Part shown: positions 1-5,941 of the stretch, piece by piece
Position numbering within the stretch: the first letter of the stretch is position 1
How the letters are laid out: the number at the start of each line of letters is the position of its first letter
DNA from: Spirochaetaceae bacterium
GTDB lineage: Bacteria; Spirochaetota; Spirochaetia; Treponematales; Breznakiellaceae
DNA: 12,561 nucleotides
Direction of reading: 5' to 3'
Assembly: GCA_031255315.1 (NCBI GenBank)
Contig: JAIRSS010000202.1
Span: forward strand, 1-12,561
Notes under the pieces: generated by a model
The model's input: the letters and a program-made list of their open reading frames with translations, nothing else
Database searches by the model: none
What the model was told of the DNA's origin: nothing
Position numbers and translations under genes: made by a program

Positions 1-198
1 TATTCAGATTATTGGCAAAAGAAAATACGGCGTAATATTGCGCGGGATGAAAAAGTAACCGAATATTACAAAAATATCAATTGGACTATTCTACGGTTTT
101 GGACTTCTGAAACAAAAGACAATCTAAATAAATGTATTGTTGAAACGATTGAGACAATTAATAAAACCAAACAAGTTCTGGAAAAATTAAGAAACTAA
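1..198 (+). CDS. Vsr-type very-short-patch-repair endonuclease, C-terminal part
   Basis: Frame 1 is open from the window edge to a TAA and gives 65 residues, so the N-terminal part lies outside the window. The visible part carries the C-terminal signature of Vsr endonucleases: DYWQKKIRRNIARDEKV, then a Trp-containing strand (NWTILRFW), then a helix with Cys ending ETINKTKQVLEKL. Vsr enzymes nick beside T:G mismatches left by deamination of 5-methylcytosine and usually sit next to a cytosine-5 DNA methyltransferase, so one may lie just upstream (inference). The catalytic N-terminal residues cannot be checked here. Base composition is strongly AT-rich, unlike the GC-rich genes after 2400, which fits horizontal acquisition. 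A related DUF559-type endonuclease fold is the main alternative. Confidence 0.72.
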   Translation, partial: YSDYWQKKIRRNIARDEKVTEYYKNINWTILRFWTSETKDNLNKCIVETIETINKTKQVLEKLRN

Positions 199-238
199 TA
201 GAGGCTGGTCCAAAACTGAAGTTTGGGACCAGCCTCTA
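199..238 (+). terminator. Long stem-loop directly after the Vsr gene
   Basis: The arms at 199-217 and 220-238 are inverted copies of 19 bases with a single mismatch (A212 against G225) and a 2-base gap at the tip. The hairpin starts right behind the TAA at 196-198. The bases after it are only moderately T-rich (tatattcttg). A-rich sequence lies on the other side, so it may work in both directions. It probably terminates the Vsr transcript. An insertion-element end is a less likely reading. Confidence 0.7.
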
Positions 239-521
239 TATTCTTGTAATACTCTTAGAAAGGCTTTCCCGCAGCGCCTTCCGGGTAAATTGAATCCGAA
301 TATATCGCTTCTACCCCAAAATATAAAACTTGGGTAGGGTCAAAAGGCTTGCGAATTAAACGAATTGTGAGGCGTTTCGCAAAGCGTTATACCCGTGGTG
401 CGCAGTGGACATGAGCAATCCAGACAGAGCCGCCCCTTCATTCAATTGCCTCACCCCGCTCCTTTGCTCAGGACCGGCTGGTATCGGACTCAAGTCCGCA
501 GAACCGCGGCTTGCCGGGATT

Positions 522-841
522 TCAACCAAAGGGGAAGCGAACCGGTTTCTTCAGGAAAGCAGCCTGCCGAAGCTGTTTCAAACGAACCGCCTTATGCTCT
601 CCCGGCTTCCCGCTCCCCCGAATGGTCTTTCCATCTATCCCTGTATGCCGCCCACCGCTTCCGCTCTTCCGGTACAGCCGGTCTTGCAGGCATTTCATCA
701 GCTCCGCCAGATAAATACCAGTCGGAAGGCATCCTCATTCGGTATCCCCATTGTCTTCTCGCACCGGGTGCTCCCCTCAGGCTTTCTTTCATCTTTCTTA
801 CCGCTTCTTCCGTTATTTCCATGTCCCCCGCCCGCTGTTGG
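522..841 (-). pseudogene. Frameshifted remnant of an ISAs1-like (H-repeat) transposase
   Basis: Two overlapping minus-strand frames each hold part of what looks like one transposase. The first frame is open from 841 to 698 and contains GIPNEDAFRLVF, resembling the conserved GIPsxDTFxRVF block of ISAs1 transposases. The second is open from 734 to 522 and reads LAELMKCLQDRLYRK followed by GIDGKTIRGSGKPGEHKAV. That resembles the DGKTxRGS block carrying the first catalytic Asp (codon 633-635), followed by the family's K-A-[VL]-H region. The switch between frames falls in 698-734. The rest of the DDE domain is missing: after HKAV the frame runs into unrelated residues and a stop at 522. There is no intact start. 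A competing frame (822 down to 592, 76 aa) matches nothing I know. The family call rests on motif recognition only. Confidence 0.5.
535..589 (-). repeat. Repeat words shared with 3526-3558
   Basis: Read on the minus strand, this segment has CGGTTCGTTTGAAACAGCTT (589-570) and gaagaaaccggttcgctt (552-535). The plus strand near 3526-3558 carries close copies of the same words: gaaacagctt, gaaaaaaccggttcgctt (17 of 18 identical) and cggttcgcttgaaac (14 of 15 identical). The order and spacing differ, as if a unit of about 28 bp had been duplicated and then interrupted. Origin unknown. Confidence 0.45.
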
Positions 842-1078
842 TTATAGTGCTTCCACATTGTGGGCGTGCGGCAAATTGCCGGGCGAAACAATCCGGAGAA
901 GGGAGTATCTTGTCTGACTTACTGCCGCCCGGCGGCGCACTGTGCGCTTCCCATTTGCCCGGCAACCCTGCCGCCGTTCCCCATACGCCGCCCGAAAGCC
1001 TTTCCGTTATACCCCGTCCCCTGTCCCATTCCAGCCGCTTATTTGAATTCGGAACCGCCGGACGGCAGATATGTTTCA

Positions 1079-1108
1079 TTGACAGACGATCCCGCGTAAG
1101 GCTATACT
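1079..1108 (+). promoter_or_regulatory. Consensus promoter abutting the acyltransferase start
   Basis: TTGACA at 1079-1084 and TATACT at 1103-1108 are separated by 18 bases, close to the sigma70 consensus. The expected transcription start (seven bases after the -10 box) is 1115 or 1116, and the ATG begins at 1116. No Shine-Dalgarno sequence could therefore lie in the transcript, so a leaderless mRNA is predicted. Confidence 0.7.
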
Positions 1109-1115
1109 GCCTCGT

Positions 1116-1982
1116 ATGGAAACATTGAACGGCGCATTCAAAGACTTAATCGTTCAGGCCCTGCAAATTTCCAGATCGTTTGCGAAGATAACAGAGCACA
1201 ATGTATATCAACAAGCGGTACCGGAAATTCTGCCTTTGATGGATAAGATGTCGGATACTTTGTTGCTTCCGGGCTCCGGTATCGGAGGGTTTGAGCATCT
1301 TGATGACGCTTATACCAAAGCGGTATCAGGAAAGTCGTGCCTTTTGCTTTTAGAGCATTATAGTAATCTTGATTTGCCTATTTTTTCTTACCTTTTGCGC
1401 AAAGAAGGGGAACGTGGAAGGGCAATTGCTGACGCTTTAGTGGCCATAGCCGGCATGAAGTTGAGCGAAGAGAGTCCCGCAGTAGCCGCCTTTACTGCCG
1501 CTTTTACCCGTATTGTCATTTATCCCAGCCGGTCGCTTGCGGGTTTGGATGCCGTAAAGGACCGGGACGAAATAATACGGAGCAATTCAATTAACCGGGC
1601 GGCTATGAGATTTCTGCTTGATATAAGAACGAAAGGAAAGCTTATACTGGTATTCCCTTCGGGAACCCGTTATCGGCCTTGGGATCCCAGTACTAAGCGC
1701 GGCGTACGTGAAATTGCTTCTTATATCAAATCTTTTGATTATATGTGCCCTGTGGCAATAAACGGCGAGGTGCTTCATATCCGTCAAGGCGAGATGATGG
1801 ACGATTATGTCAGCCCTAATGTGGTACGTATGACTGCCGGTCCTGTTATTTCCTGTAGTGATTTTAAGGAGAAAATCCGGGCCGCCGGTGCGGAAGATAA
1901 GAAGCAGGCTGCGGTTGATGCGGTTATGCAGATTCTTGAGGAAATGCATCTTGCCTTGGAACGGGAACGAGAAAAACCGTAA
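1116..1982 (+). CDS. Glycerolipid acyltransferase (LPLAT/PlsC-like superfamily)
   Basis: This 288-residue protein has the two hallmark blocks of glycerophospholipid acyltransferases. Block I is HYSNLD at residues 81-86, an HX4D catalytic dyad. Block III is FPSGTR at 170-175, where the common FPEGTR has Ser for Glu. Enzymes of this superfamily transfer a fatty acyl group to glycerol-3-phosphate or 1-acyl-glycerol-3-phosphate in membrane lipid synthesis. The extended block PWDPSTKRGVREI behind FPSGTR and the long N-terminal helix region resemble the soluble GPAT-like branch more than short membrane-bound PlsC, but the substrate cannot be fixed by eye. No signal peptide or clear membrane helix is visible. 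The gene stands alone, is less GC-rich than its downstream neighbours, and its ATG coincides with the predicted transcription start. Confidence 0.8.
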   Translation: METLNGAFKDLIVQALQISRSFAKITEHNVYQQAVPEILPLMDKMSDTLLLPGSGIGGFEHLDDAYTKAVSGKSCLLLLEHYSNLDLPIFSYLLRKEGERGRAIADALVAIAGMKLSEESPAVAAFTAAFTRIVIYPSRSLAGLDAVKDRDEIIRSNSINRAAMRFLLDIRTKGKLILVFPSGTRYRPWDPSTKRGVREIASYIKSFDYMCPVAINGEVLHIRQGEMMDDYVSPNVVRMTAGPVISCSDFKEKIRAAGAEDKKQAAVDAVMQILEEMHLALEREREKP

Positions 1983-2026
1983 TGTCTGCGGGGCAGCCCT
2001 TTGTGATAGAAAGATAAACGTGATAA

Positions 2027-2079
2027 GCCCGTCAGCCGGGCGGACTGTCGCGGCTGACAGAATAGGCGTTTTTTCGGGC
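2027..2079 (+). terminator. Probable terminator behind the acyltransferase gene
   Basis: An 8-bp perfect stem, gtcagccg (2031-2038) with cggctgac (2051-2058), encloses 12 bases. It is followed after 10 bases by a run of six T (2069-2074). An outer pairing gcccg/cgggc could enclose the whole element. It lies about 50 bases past the stop at 1982. The gap between stem and T-run makes it an imperfect example. Confidence 0.5.
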
Positions 2080-2407
2080 CTGTCAGATTTTAAGGGTAAA
2101 TCCTCTCCTTTTCTTTCCGTGAAACTTTGACAATTCCATGGTAAACTGAGTGGTTCATTTACACGAAAAACGCGGCAGGTCCGGGCCAGACACTCTCCCT
2201 CCATCCTAAAATTTAAAATTTGTCTGCTGATTGACGCTGGTTTTCACGGATTACGATGGCGCAAAGGAAGGAATGTTCTAAAATCATTGAAGCAATTATC
2301 CGCTTCCAACACGAGACGGTATGGGCGCTTGCCCCCAATGCCCGTGCCGTTGCCCGTATTCCGGCCCGGTCAACTCGGTTGCTTTTTCGATGTCTCACTG
2401 AGACCGC
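2080..2407. other. Intergenic region before cysK
   Basis: No convincing gene is present. A 51-codon plus-strand frame (2256-2411, starting [14 protein letters not shown]) lacks a clear ribosome-binding site and ends inside the cysK promoter, so it is more likely chance or a gene remnant. An in-frame upstream extension of the cysK reading frame to 2287 is also open, but its translation does not resemble cysteine synthase. No riboswitch or T-box is visible, and the mapped cysK leader would be only about 36 bases. Confidence 0.5.
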
Positions 2408-2436
2408 TTGACATTTTTTTCAGAGTTCTACATAAT
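2408..2436 (+). promoter_or_regulatory. cysK promoter
   Basis: A perfect TTGACA at 2408-2413 is followed after 17 bases by CATAAT at 2431-2436. The start of transcription would fall near 2443, leaving a short leader with the Shine-Dalgarno GGAGG at 2466-2470. The spacer begins with seven T, giving an A/T tract next to the -35 box. Confidence 0.75.
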
Positions 2437-2478
2437 ACCCATGTAAATACTAAGAAATCTTATGTGGAGGCTAGAAGT

Positions 2479-3399
2479 ATGGCAAGAGTAGATAAGATTA
2501 CGGATCTCATCGGAAACACCCCGCTGGTAAAAATCAATAAGCTGAATGAAAGCGAGGCCGTCATCTATGTCAAGTTGGAGAGTTTTAATCCTTTTTCCAG
2601 TGTTAAGGATCGCATCGCCCTTTCCCTCATAGAAACGGCGGAGCAAGACGGAAGGATCAAACCGGGAACGGTTATCATTGAGCCTACCAGCGGCAACACG
2701 GGCATAGGCCTGGCGTATGTGGCGGCGGTCAAAGGGTACCGCATCATCCTAACCATGCCGGAGACGATGAGTATTGAGCGCCGTAAGCTGCTCAAAGCGC
2801 TCGGTGCGGAGTTGGAGCTGACCGAAGGAGCTAAGGGTATGAAGGGCGCTATCGCGAAAGCCGAGGAACTGGCGGCGTCTATCCCCAATTCCTTCATCCC
2901 CCAACAGTTCAATAATCCGGCTAATCCGGATGTTCACGAAAAAACCACGGGACCTGAAATCTGGGAAGACACCGCAGGAGAGGTTGACATCCTCATCGGC
3001 GGGGTTGGTACCGGGGGTACGATCAGCGGGGCGGGTAAATTCCTTAAAGCCCAGAAGCCCTCAATAAAAATCGTCGCGGTGGAACCCTCCGCTTCCCCGG
3101 TCCTCTCCGGCGGACAGCCCGGCCCCCACAAGATTCAGGGTATAGGGGCGGGTTTTGTTCCCCAGGTATACGACAAAAATCTGGTGGATGAGATCTACCT
3201 CACTGACGATGTAAAAGCGGGCGCAACGGCCCGGCGTCTTGCTAAGGAAGAAGGCATACTGGTAGGAATATCTTCCGGGGCGGTCCTGGAAGCAGCTCTT
3301 ACCCTGTCCCTTCGGCCCGAAAACAAAGGCAAGACTATCGTAGCGGTCCTGCCGGATACCGGGGAACGCTACCTTTCCACGTGGCTGTGGGAGGAATAA
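2479..3399 (+). CDS. cysK: Cysteine synthase (O-acetylserine sulfhydrylase)
   Basis: This PLP enzyme makes L-cysteine from O-acetylserine and sulfide in the cytoplasm. The 306-residue product, close to the usual family length, shows the full set of fold-type II motifs. These are IGNTPLV near the N-terminus, the Schiff-base lysine in SSVKDR (K43), the substrate loop TSGNTG (70-75), the phosphate-binding loop GVGTGGT (175-181), the cofactor-contacting SSGA (265-268), and [10 protein letters not shown] near the C-terminus. The start chosen is ATG 2479, with GGAGG eight bases upstream and a promoter at 2408. The frame stays open to 2287, but that extension is not CysK-like. Pairing with a serine acetyltransferase gene is common, yet none is in the window. 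The gene appears monocistronic. Confidence 0.95.
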   Translation: MARVDKITDLIGNTPLVKINKLNESEAVIYVKLESFNPFSSVKDRIALSLIETAEQDGRIKPGTVIIEPTSGNTGIGLAYVAAVKGYRIILTMPETMSIERRKLLKALGAELELTEGAKGMKGAIAKAEELAASIPNSFIPQQFNNPANPDVHEKTTGPEIWEDTAGEVDILIGGVGTGGTISGAGKFLKAQKPSIKIVAVEPSASPVLSGGQPGPHKIQGIGAGFVPQVYDKNLVDEIYLTDDVKAGATARRLAKEEGILVGISSGAVLEAALTLSLRPENKGKTIVAVLPDTGERYLSTWLWEE

Positions 3400-3418
3400 T
3401 CTATTGGTAAAAGCCGTC

Positions 3419-3462
3419 CGGCGGGGTTTTTCCGTTTACGTACGTTCTGGAGAAAACCGCCG
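3419..3462. terminator. Inverted repeat after cysK
   Basis: The arm cggcgg-gg-tttttcc (3419-3433) pairs with ggagaaaaccgccg (3449-3462) apart from a GG bulge and one mismatch; the loop is 15 bases. It starts 20 bases past the cysK stop. The T-run lies inside the stem rather than after it, so termination is plausible but unproven. It might instead be the end of the broken insertion sequence that follows. Confidence 0.4.
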
Positions 3463-3475
3463 GGTATACATTTAG

Positions 3476-3646
3476 GTAGTACACGAAGCGTTTGGAATTG
3501 ATTCCAAGCGGTATTACAGTTGGAAGAAACAGCTTGAAAAAACCGGTTCGCTTGAAACCAAATTGCCTAAAAAACGTGAAAAAAATAAACAAACATGGGT
3601 ATTCACTTCATGCAGGAATCTTATTTACGACCATCACAAAATCTAA
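3476..3646 (+). pseudogene. N-terminal fragment of an IS630-like transposase
   Basis: A 56-codon open stretch after a TAG at 3473 reads VVHEAFGIDSKRYYSWKKQL, then EKTGSLETKLPKKREKNKQ, ending at TAA 3644-3646. The helix-turn-helix pattern (AFGIDSKRYYSWKKQLEKTGSL) followed by basic residues is what the DNA-binding N-terminus of IS630/Tc1-type transposases looks like. There is no start codon in place, and the DDE catalytic part is absent: after about 40 codons the sequence no longer resembles the family. It is AT-richer than the flanking genes. It could instead be a fragment of another HTH-type transposase (IS3 OrfA-like). Confidence 0.5.
3526..3558 (+). repeat. Repeat words shared with 535-589
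   Basis: Contains gaaacagctt (3526-3535), gaaaaaaccggttcgctt (3536-3553) and cggttcgcttgaaac (3544-3558). All three reappear, nearly identical but rearranged, on the minus strand in 535-589. The segment also codes for the KKQLEKTGSLET part of the transposase fragment. Confidence 0.45.
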
Positions 3647-3671
3647 AAACGTGAGTTCGATGGTAAAGAAG
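3645..3671 (+). repeat. Dispersed repeat, copy 1
   Basis: The segment aaaaacgtgagttcga-n-gg-n-aa-n-gaag matches 12258-12284 at 24 of 27 positions in the same orientation. It lies immediately behind the stop of the IS630-like fragment. Confidence 0.55.
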
Positions 3672-3719
3672 AACCCCTGCCGGTCCTATCAGGAGGCGGG
3701 GGACCTGAAACAGATGGAA

Positions 3720-3743
3720 GCGGTCGGCGGGGCCGCCAACCGC
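3720..3743 (-). terminator. Strong hairpin behind the six-gene operon
   Basis: The arms gcggtcggcgg (3720-3730) and ccgccaaccgc (3733-3743) form an 11-bp stem with one mismatch and a 2-base gap. The hairpin lies 11 bases downstream of the rluD-like stop. On the minus strand the bases following it (ttccatctgttt) are only mildly T-rich. This is the best candidate for the end of the operon transcript. Short open frames across this spot (for example from 3660) are probably chance. Confidence 0.5.
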
Positions 3744-3754
3744 CTTTAACCAGT

Positions 3755-4723
3755 TCACCGAGGCGGTGGAACAGGCAAAAAAGCCCCGGCAGCCCGCTCA
3801 TTATCCTGGCGTAACACCCGGCATATTTCCCGGAACCGTTCGGGAAGGGAGGTTCTGAACGTTTTCCCTTCCCCTGAGGCGGTGCGGCCTGGCGGACCGG
3901 GGATAATGAGGGAAAGGGTCTTGGCGTGAAGCATCAAGGCTGCCTGGGGGAAGCGCCCGTCTGGTTTTCCGTACATGGGGTCCCCCAGGATGGGGCAGCC
4001 CAGGTATCGAAGATGCACCCGCAGTTGGTGGGTTCTTCCGGTCCGGGGCCTGAGCAGGAGGAGGGAATAGCCGTTCCAAGCGCGGATAACCCGGTACCGG
4101 GTGCAGGCGGTCTTTCCGGTATCGGGGGAAACGGTGAATTGCGTGCGGTTCCGCCTGTCCCGGGTGATGCGGGTTTCGATGCGTCCCGCTGGTTTCCGGG
4201 GGATGCCGGAAACCAGGGCGGCGTAAATTTTTCGCACCCTGCGGGTTTTGAACTGGTCCGCAAGAAAGGCGAGGGCTTCGTCGTCATAGGCGGCGATGAT
4301 GACGCCGGATGTGTCTTTGTCCAGGCGGTGTACTATCCCCGGCCTGAAGCCTTCCCCGGCCAGGCCCCGTTCCCGCCGCCTGAACAGCAGGGCGTTTGCC
4401 AGGGTGCCTGCGGGGTTTCCCGCGCCGGGGTGTACTACCATGCCGTGAGCCTTGTTGATCACCACAACCCGGTTGTCCTCGTAGACGACATCCAGGGGGA
4501 GGTTCTCGGCAATAAGGTCCACGGGTTCGGCTTCGGCCCAGGTAAGGTCCAAACGGTCCCCGATTTTTACCAGCCGGGAAATCTTCACGGCTTTTCCGTT
4601 GACCCGGGCGGAAAGTTTTTTGGCTTTGATCTGAGAACGGCTGAGGAGCCGCAGGCGCTCGGCCACATACCGGTCAAGCCGGATCCCGCCGCACGCCTCC
4701 ACCGTGCCGGAATATTCCTCCAA
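3755..4723 (-). CDS. 23S rRNA pseudouridine synthase, RluD/RluA family
   Basis: The enzyme isomerises uridine to pseudouridine in rRNA. An N-terminal S4 RNA-binding domain (about residues 13-65, IRLDRYVAERL to KIGDRLDL) precedes the catalytic domain. The catalytic block HRLDKDTSG places the nucleophilic Asp at residue 135, and GRTHQLRVHL with GDPMYG further on are also typical of the family. At 322 residues it is close to family length. S4 plus catalytic domain fits RluD or RluC type, and the target position cannot be told. The first codon is TTG one base after the preceding stop; a GTG seven codons in (4705) is the alternative, and neither has a well-placed Shine-Dalgarno. The last 14 residues (ERAAGAFLPVPPPR) look like a non-homologous tail reaching into the degraded region. 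Last gene of the operon. Confidence 0.9.
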   Translation of the reverse strand: MEEYSGTVEACGGIRLDRYVAERLRLLSRSQIKAKKLSARVNGKAVKISRLVKIGDRLDLTWAEAEPVDLIAENLPLDVVYEDNRVVVINKAHGMVVHPGAGNPAGTLANALLFRRRERGLAGEGFRPGIVHRLDKDTSGVIIAAYDDEALAFLADQFKTRRVRKIYAALVSGIPRKPAGRIETRITRDRRNRTQFTVSPDTGKTACTRYRVIRAWNGYSLLLLRPRTGRTHQLRVHLRYLGCPILGDPMYGKPDGRFPQAALMLHAKTLSLIIPGPPGRTASGEGKTFRTSLPERFREICRVLRQDNERAAGAFLPVPPPR

Positions 4724-4724
4724 C

Positions 4725-5240
4725 TCAGGGCGCTCCGCCGTCTATCCCCGGAAGGGGCGTTTCCTTAGGCGGACCGTCACCGTCTTCCTCCTCCGGCGGC
4801 CAGGGGCTCCGGATGATGACGGGCTCCGACGGGGACAAGCGGGCGGCCTCCTGAGCGGCCCGTTCCCGTTTTACCCGCTGTATGATGTGATCGGCTACGG
4901 CCACAAGGATCGCCCCGCCCGCCGCAATGGAGATGGTAACCAGGTGTTCCTCAGTAGTCCGGGAAACAGCCCCCCCCATGTTCACCGGCCAGGGGGCGTA
5001 CCGGGTGTCCCATCCGTGCTGGGAGGCCCGGTATGTATCCACGATGGCGCCGGCCAGAAAAAAGGTAAAGGGAAAGGACCCGAAGGCGATGATGTCCCCC
5101 CGGCGCAGGTCCCGGACCCATTGGGGCAGTTCGTCTTTTTTCTCCGTTTCACTTTGGGACCCCCCTGAAGCGTGGAGGCCCCGGGCCGGAAACAGCAGCG
5201 CCAGGATGGCCAGCAGCAGTACCGCAAATACAGTTCTCAT
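4725..5240 (-). CDS. Small exported or membrane protein of unknown function
   Basis: I do not recognise a named family. The 171-residue product begins with a clear signal peptide or anchor (MRTVFAVLLLAILALLF, with a possible cleavage after GLHA at 24). A polar stretch is followed by WVRDLRRGDIIAFGSFPFTF and a hydrophobic segment (about 48-64), then a second hydrophobic segment LVTISIAAGGAILVAVAD (100-117). The tail from about 136 on is Pro/Glu/Gly-rich. Its ATG overlaps the stop of the yggS-like gene by four bases (ATGA), and GGAG lies ten bases upstream; the rluD-like gene starts one base after its TGA. The tight coupling shows it is a genuine operon member. Two hydrophobic segments after the leader suggest an inner-membrane or envelope protein. 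Confidence 0.8.
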   Translation of the reverse strand: MRTVFAVLLLAILALLFPARGLHASGGSQSETEKKDELPQWVRDLRRGDIIAFGSFPFTFFLAGAIVDTYRASQHGWDTRYAPWPVNMGGAVSRTTEEHLVTISIAAGGAILVAVADHIIQRVKRERAAQEAARLSPSEPVIIRSPWPPEEEDGDGPPKETPLPGIDGGAP

Positions 5241-5941
5241 ATCGTCCGTTCTCCAAAGACGGCGGTCCCTATGCGGACCAGGGTGGAGCCTTCCTCTATG
5301 GCAATTTCATAATCCCCGGACATACCCATAGACAGGCAGGACCAGTCGCATTCGGGGAAGCGGGATTGAAGCCGGTCCCGCGCCCGCGCCAGGGACCGGA
5401 AGGCCCGGCGCACCGCCGCCGTATCGTCCGTGAACGGAGCCATAGTCATAAGCCCCCGGATAACGAGGGAGGGAAAGGCAAGAGCGGTTTCCGCAGCCCG
5501 GAACAGGCTGTCTTCGTCAGGATACCCTGATTTTGAGGCTTCCCCGGCGTTAAGCTCAAAAAGGACGGACAGGGGCCGGTCCCTGCCTCCGCTCAGTTTT
5601 CCCAGGCTGATGATGAGTTCATCCCGGTCCACCGATTCAATTCCGTCAAAGAGGGATGCGGCGGCCTTTGCCTTGTTGCGCTGGAGGGAACCTATCAGGT
5701 GAAGTTCCGCCCCCGGATGGCTCCGGGAAAAGCCGTCCTTGTCTTTGAATTTTGCCAGGGCTTCCTGAACCCGGTTTTCACCGAATAAGGTAATCCCGGC
5801 GTTCCACGCCTCTTCCACCTGTTCCAGGCGGTGAAATTTGGAAACCCCCATCAGGCGGACCTCTTCGGGGTTTCTGCCTGACCGCCTGCAGGCTGCGGCT
5901 ATGCGCTCTTGTATACGCGCTGTTGCGTCAGCAACCGTCAT
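5237..5941 (-). CDS. yggS: YggS/PLPBP family PLP-binding protein
   Basis: This family binds pyridoxal phosphate without known enzymatic activity and is involved in PLP homeostasis. The 234 residues match the usual size of the single-domain barrel. Visible motifs are the PLP lysine in MGVSKFH (K35), FGENRVQEAL, HLIGSLQRNKAK, GLMTMAP, and the phosphate-binding C-terminal block SMGMSGDYEIAIEEGSTLVRIG ending in FGER. The start is ATG 5941 with GGAGG five bases upstream, overlapping the rsmA stop as ATGA. It sits between rRNA methyltransferase and envelope-protein genes. In many bacteria yggS-like genes sit with cell-division or envelope genes, which is not the case here. Confidence 0.93.
   Translation of the reverse strand: MTVADATARIQERIAAACRRSGRNPEEVRLMGVSKFHRLEQVEEAWNAGITLFGENRVQEALAKFKDKDGFSRSHPGAELHLIGSLQRNKAKAAASLFDGIESVDRDELIISLGKLSGGRDRPLSVLFELNAGEASKSGYPDEDSLFRAAETALAFPSLVIRGLMTMAPFTDDTAAVRRAFRSLARARDRLQSRFPECDWSCLSMGMSGDYEIAIEEGSTLVRIGTAVFGERTI

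Larger units (their letters stand above)
239..1078. other. Long stretch without an intact gene
   Basis: About 840 bases separate the Vsr terminator from the next promoter. Several overlapping open frames occur on both strands. None has a convincing ribosome-binding site, and they give Pro/Ser/Arg-rich translations typical of shadow frames. What can be supported is a broken ISAs1-like transposase on the minus strand (522-841) and an imperfect hairpin at 311-338 (ctacccc/gggtag arms). There are also two short inverted repeats: cggact/agtccg around 485-498, and gtgaggc/gcctcac at 367-373 and 448-454. The rest looks like decayed mobile DNA. From 850 to 1078 I see nothing specific. Confidence 0.6.

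Noticed and set aside
592..891. Minus-strand 99-codon frame as a possible hypothetical gene
   Set aside because: It starts at a TTG without a Shine-Dalgarno and overlaps two frames with transposase-like motifs, so I prefer the pseudogene reading. The inner ATG at 822 with a purine-rich stretch before it keeps a small doubt.
395..917. Overlapping plus-strand frames of 150 and 170 codons
   Set aside because: They lack ribosome-binding sites and known motifs, and are antisense to the transposase remnant.
2127..2155. TTGACA at 2127-2132 as a promoter
   Set aside because: No -10 box at a workable distance.
2256..2411. 51-codon plus-strand frame upstream of cysK
   Set aside because: No clear ribosome-binding site or family match, and its stop lies within the -35 box of cysK.
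3660..3812. Possible frameshifted small protein (MVKKNPCRSYQEAGDLKQ, then FNQFTEAVEQAKK in the next frame)
   Set aside because: It needs a frameshift, crosses a strong hairpin and overlaps the 3' end of the rluD-like gene; more likely chance.
3926..4768. Long plus-strand open frame of 280 codons opposite the rluD-like gene
   Set aside because: It is antisense to a gene with clear family motifs, has a Gly/Pro-rich translation without recognisable domains, and reflects high GC with few stop codons.
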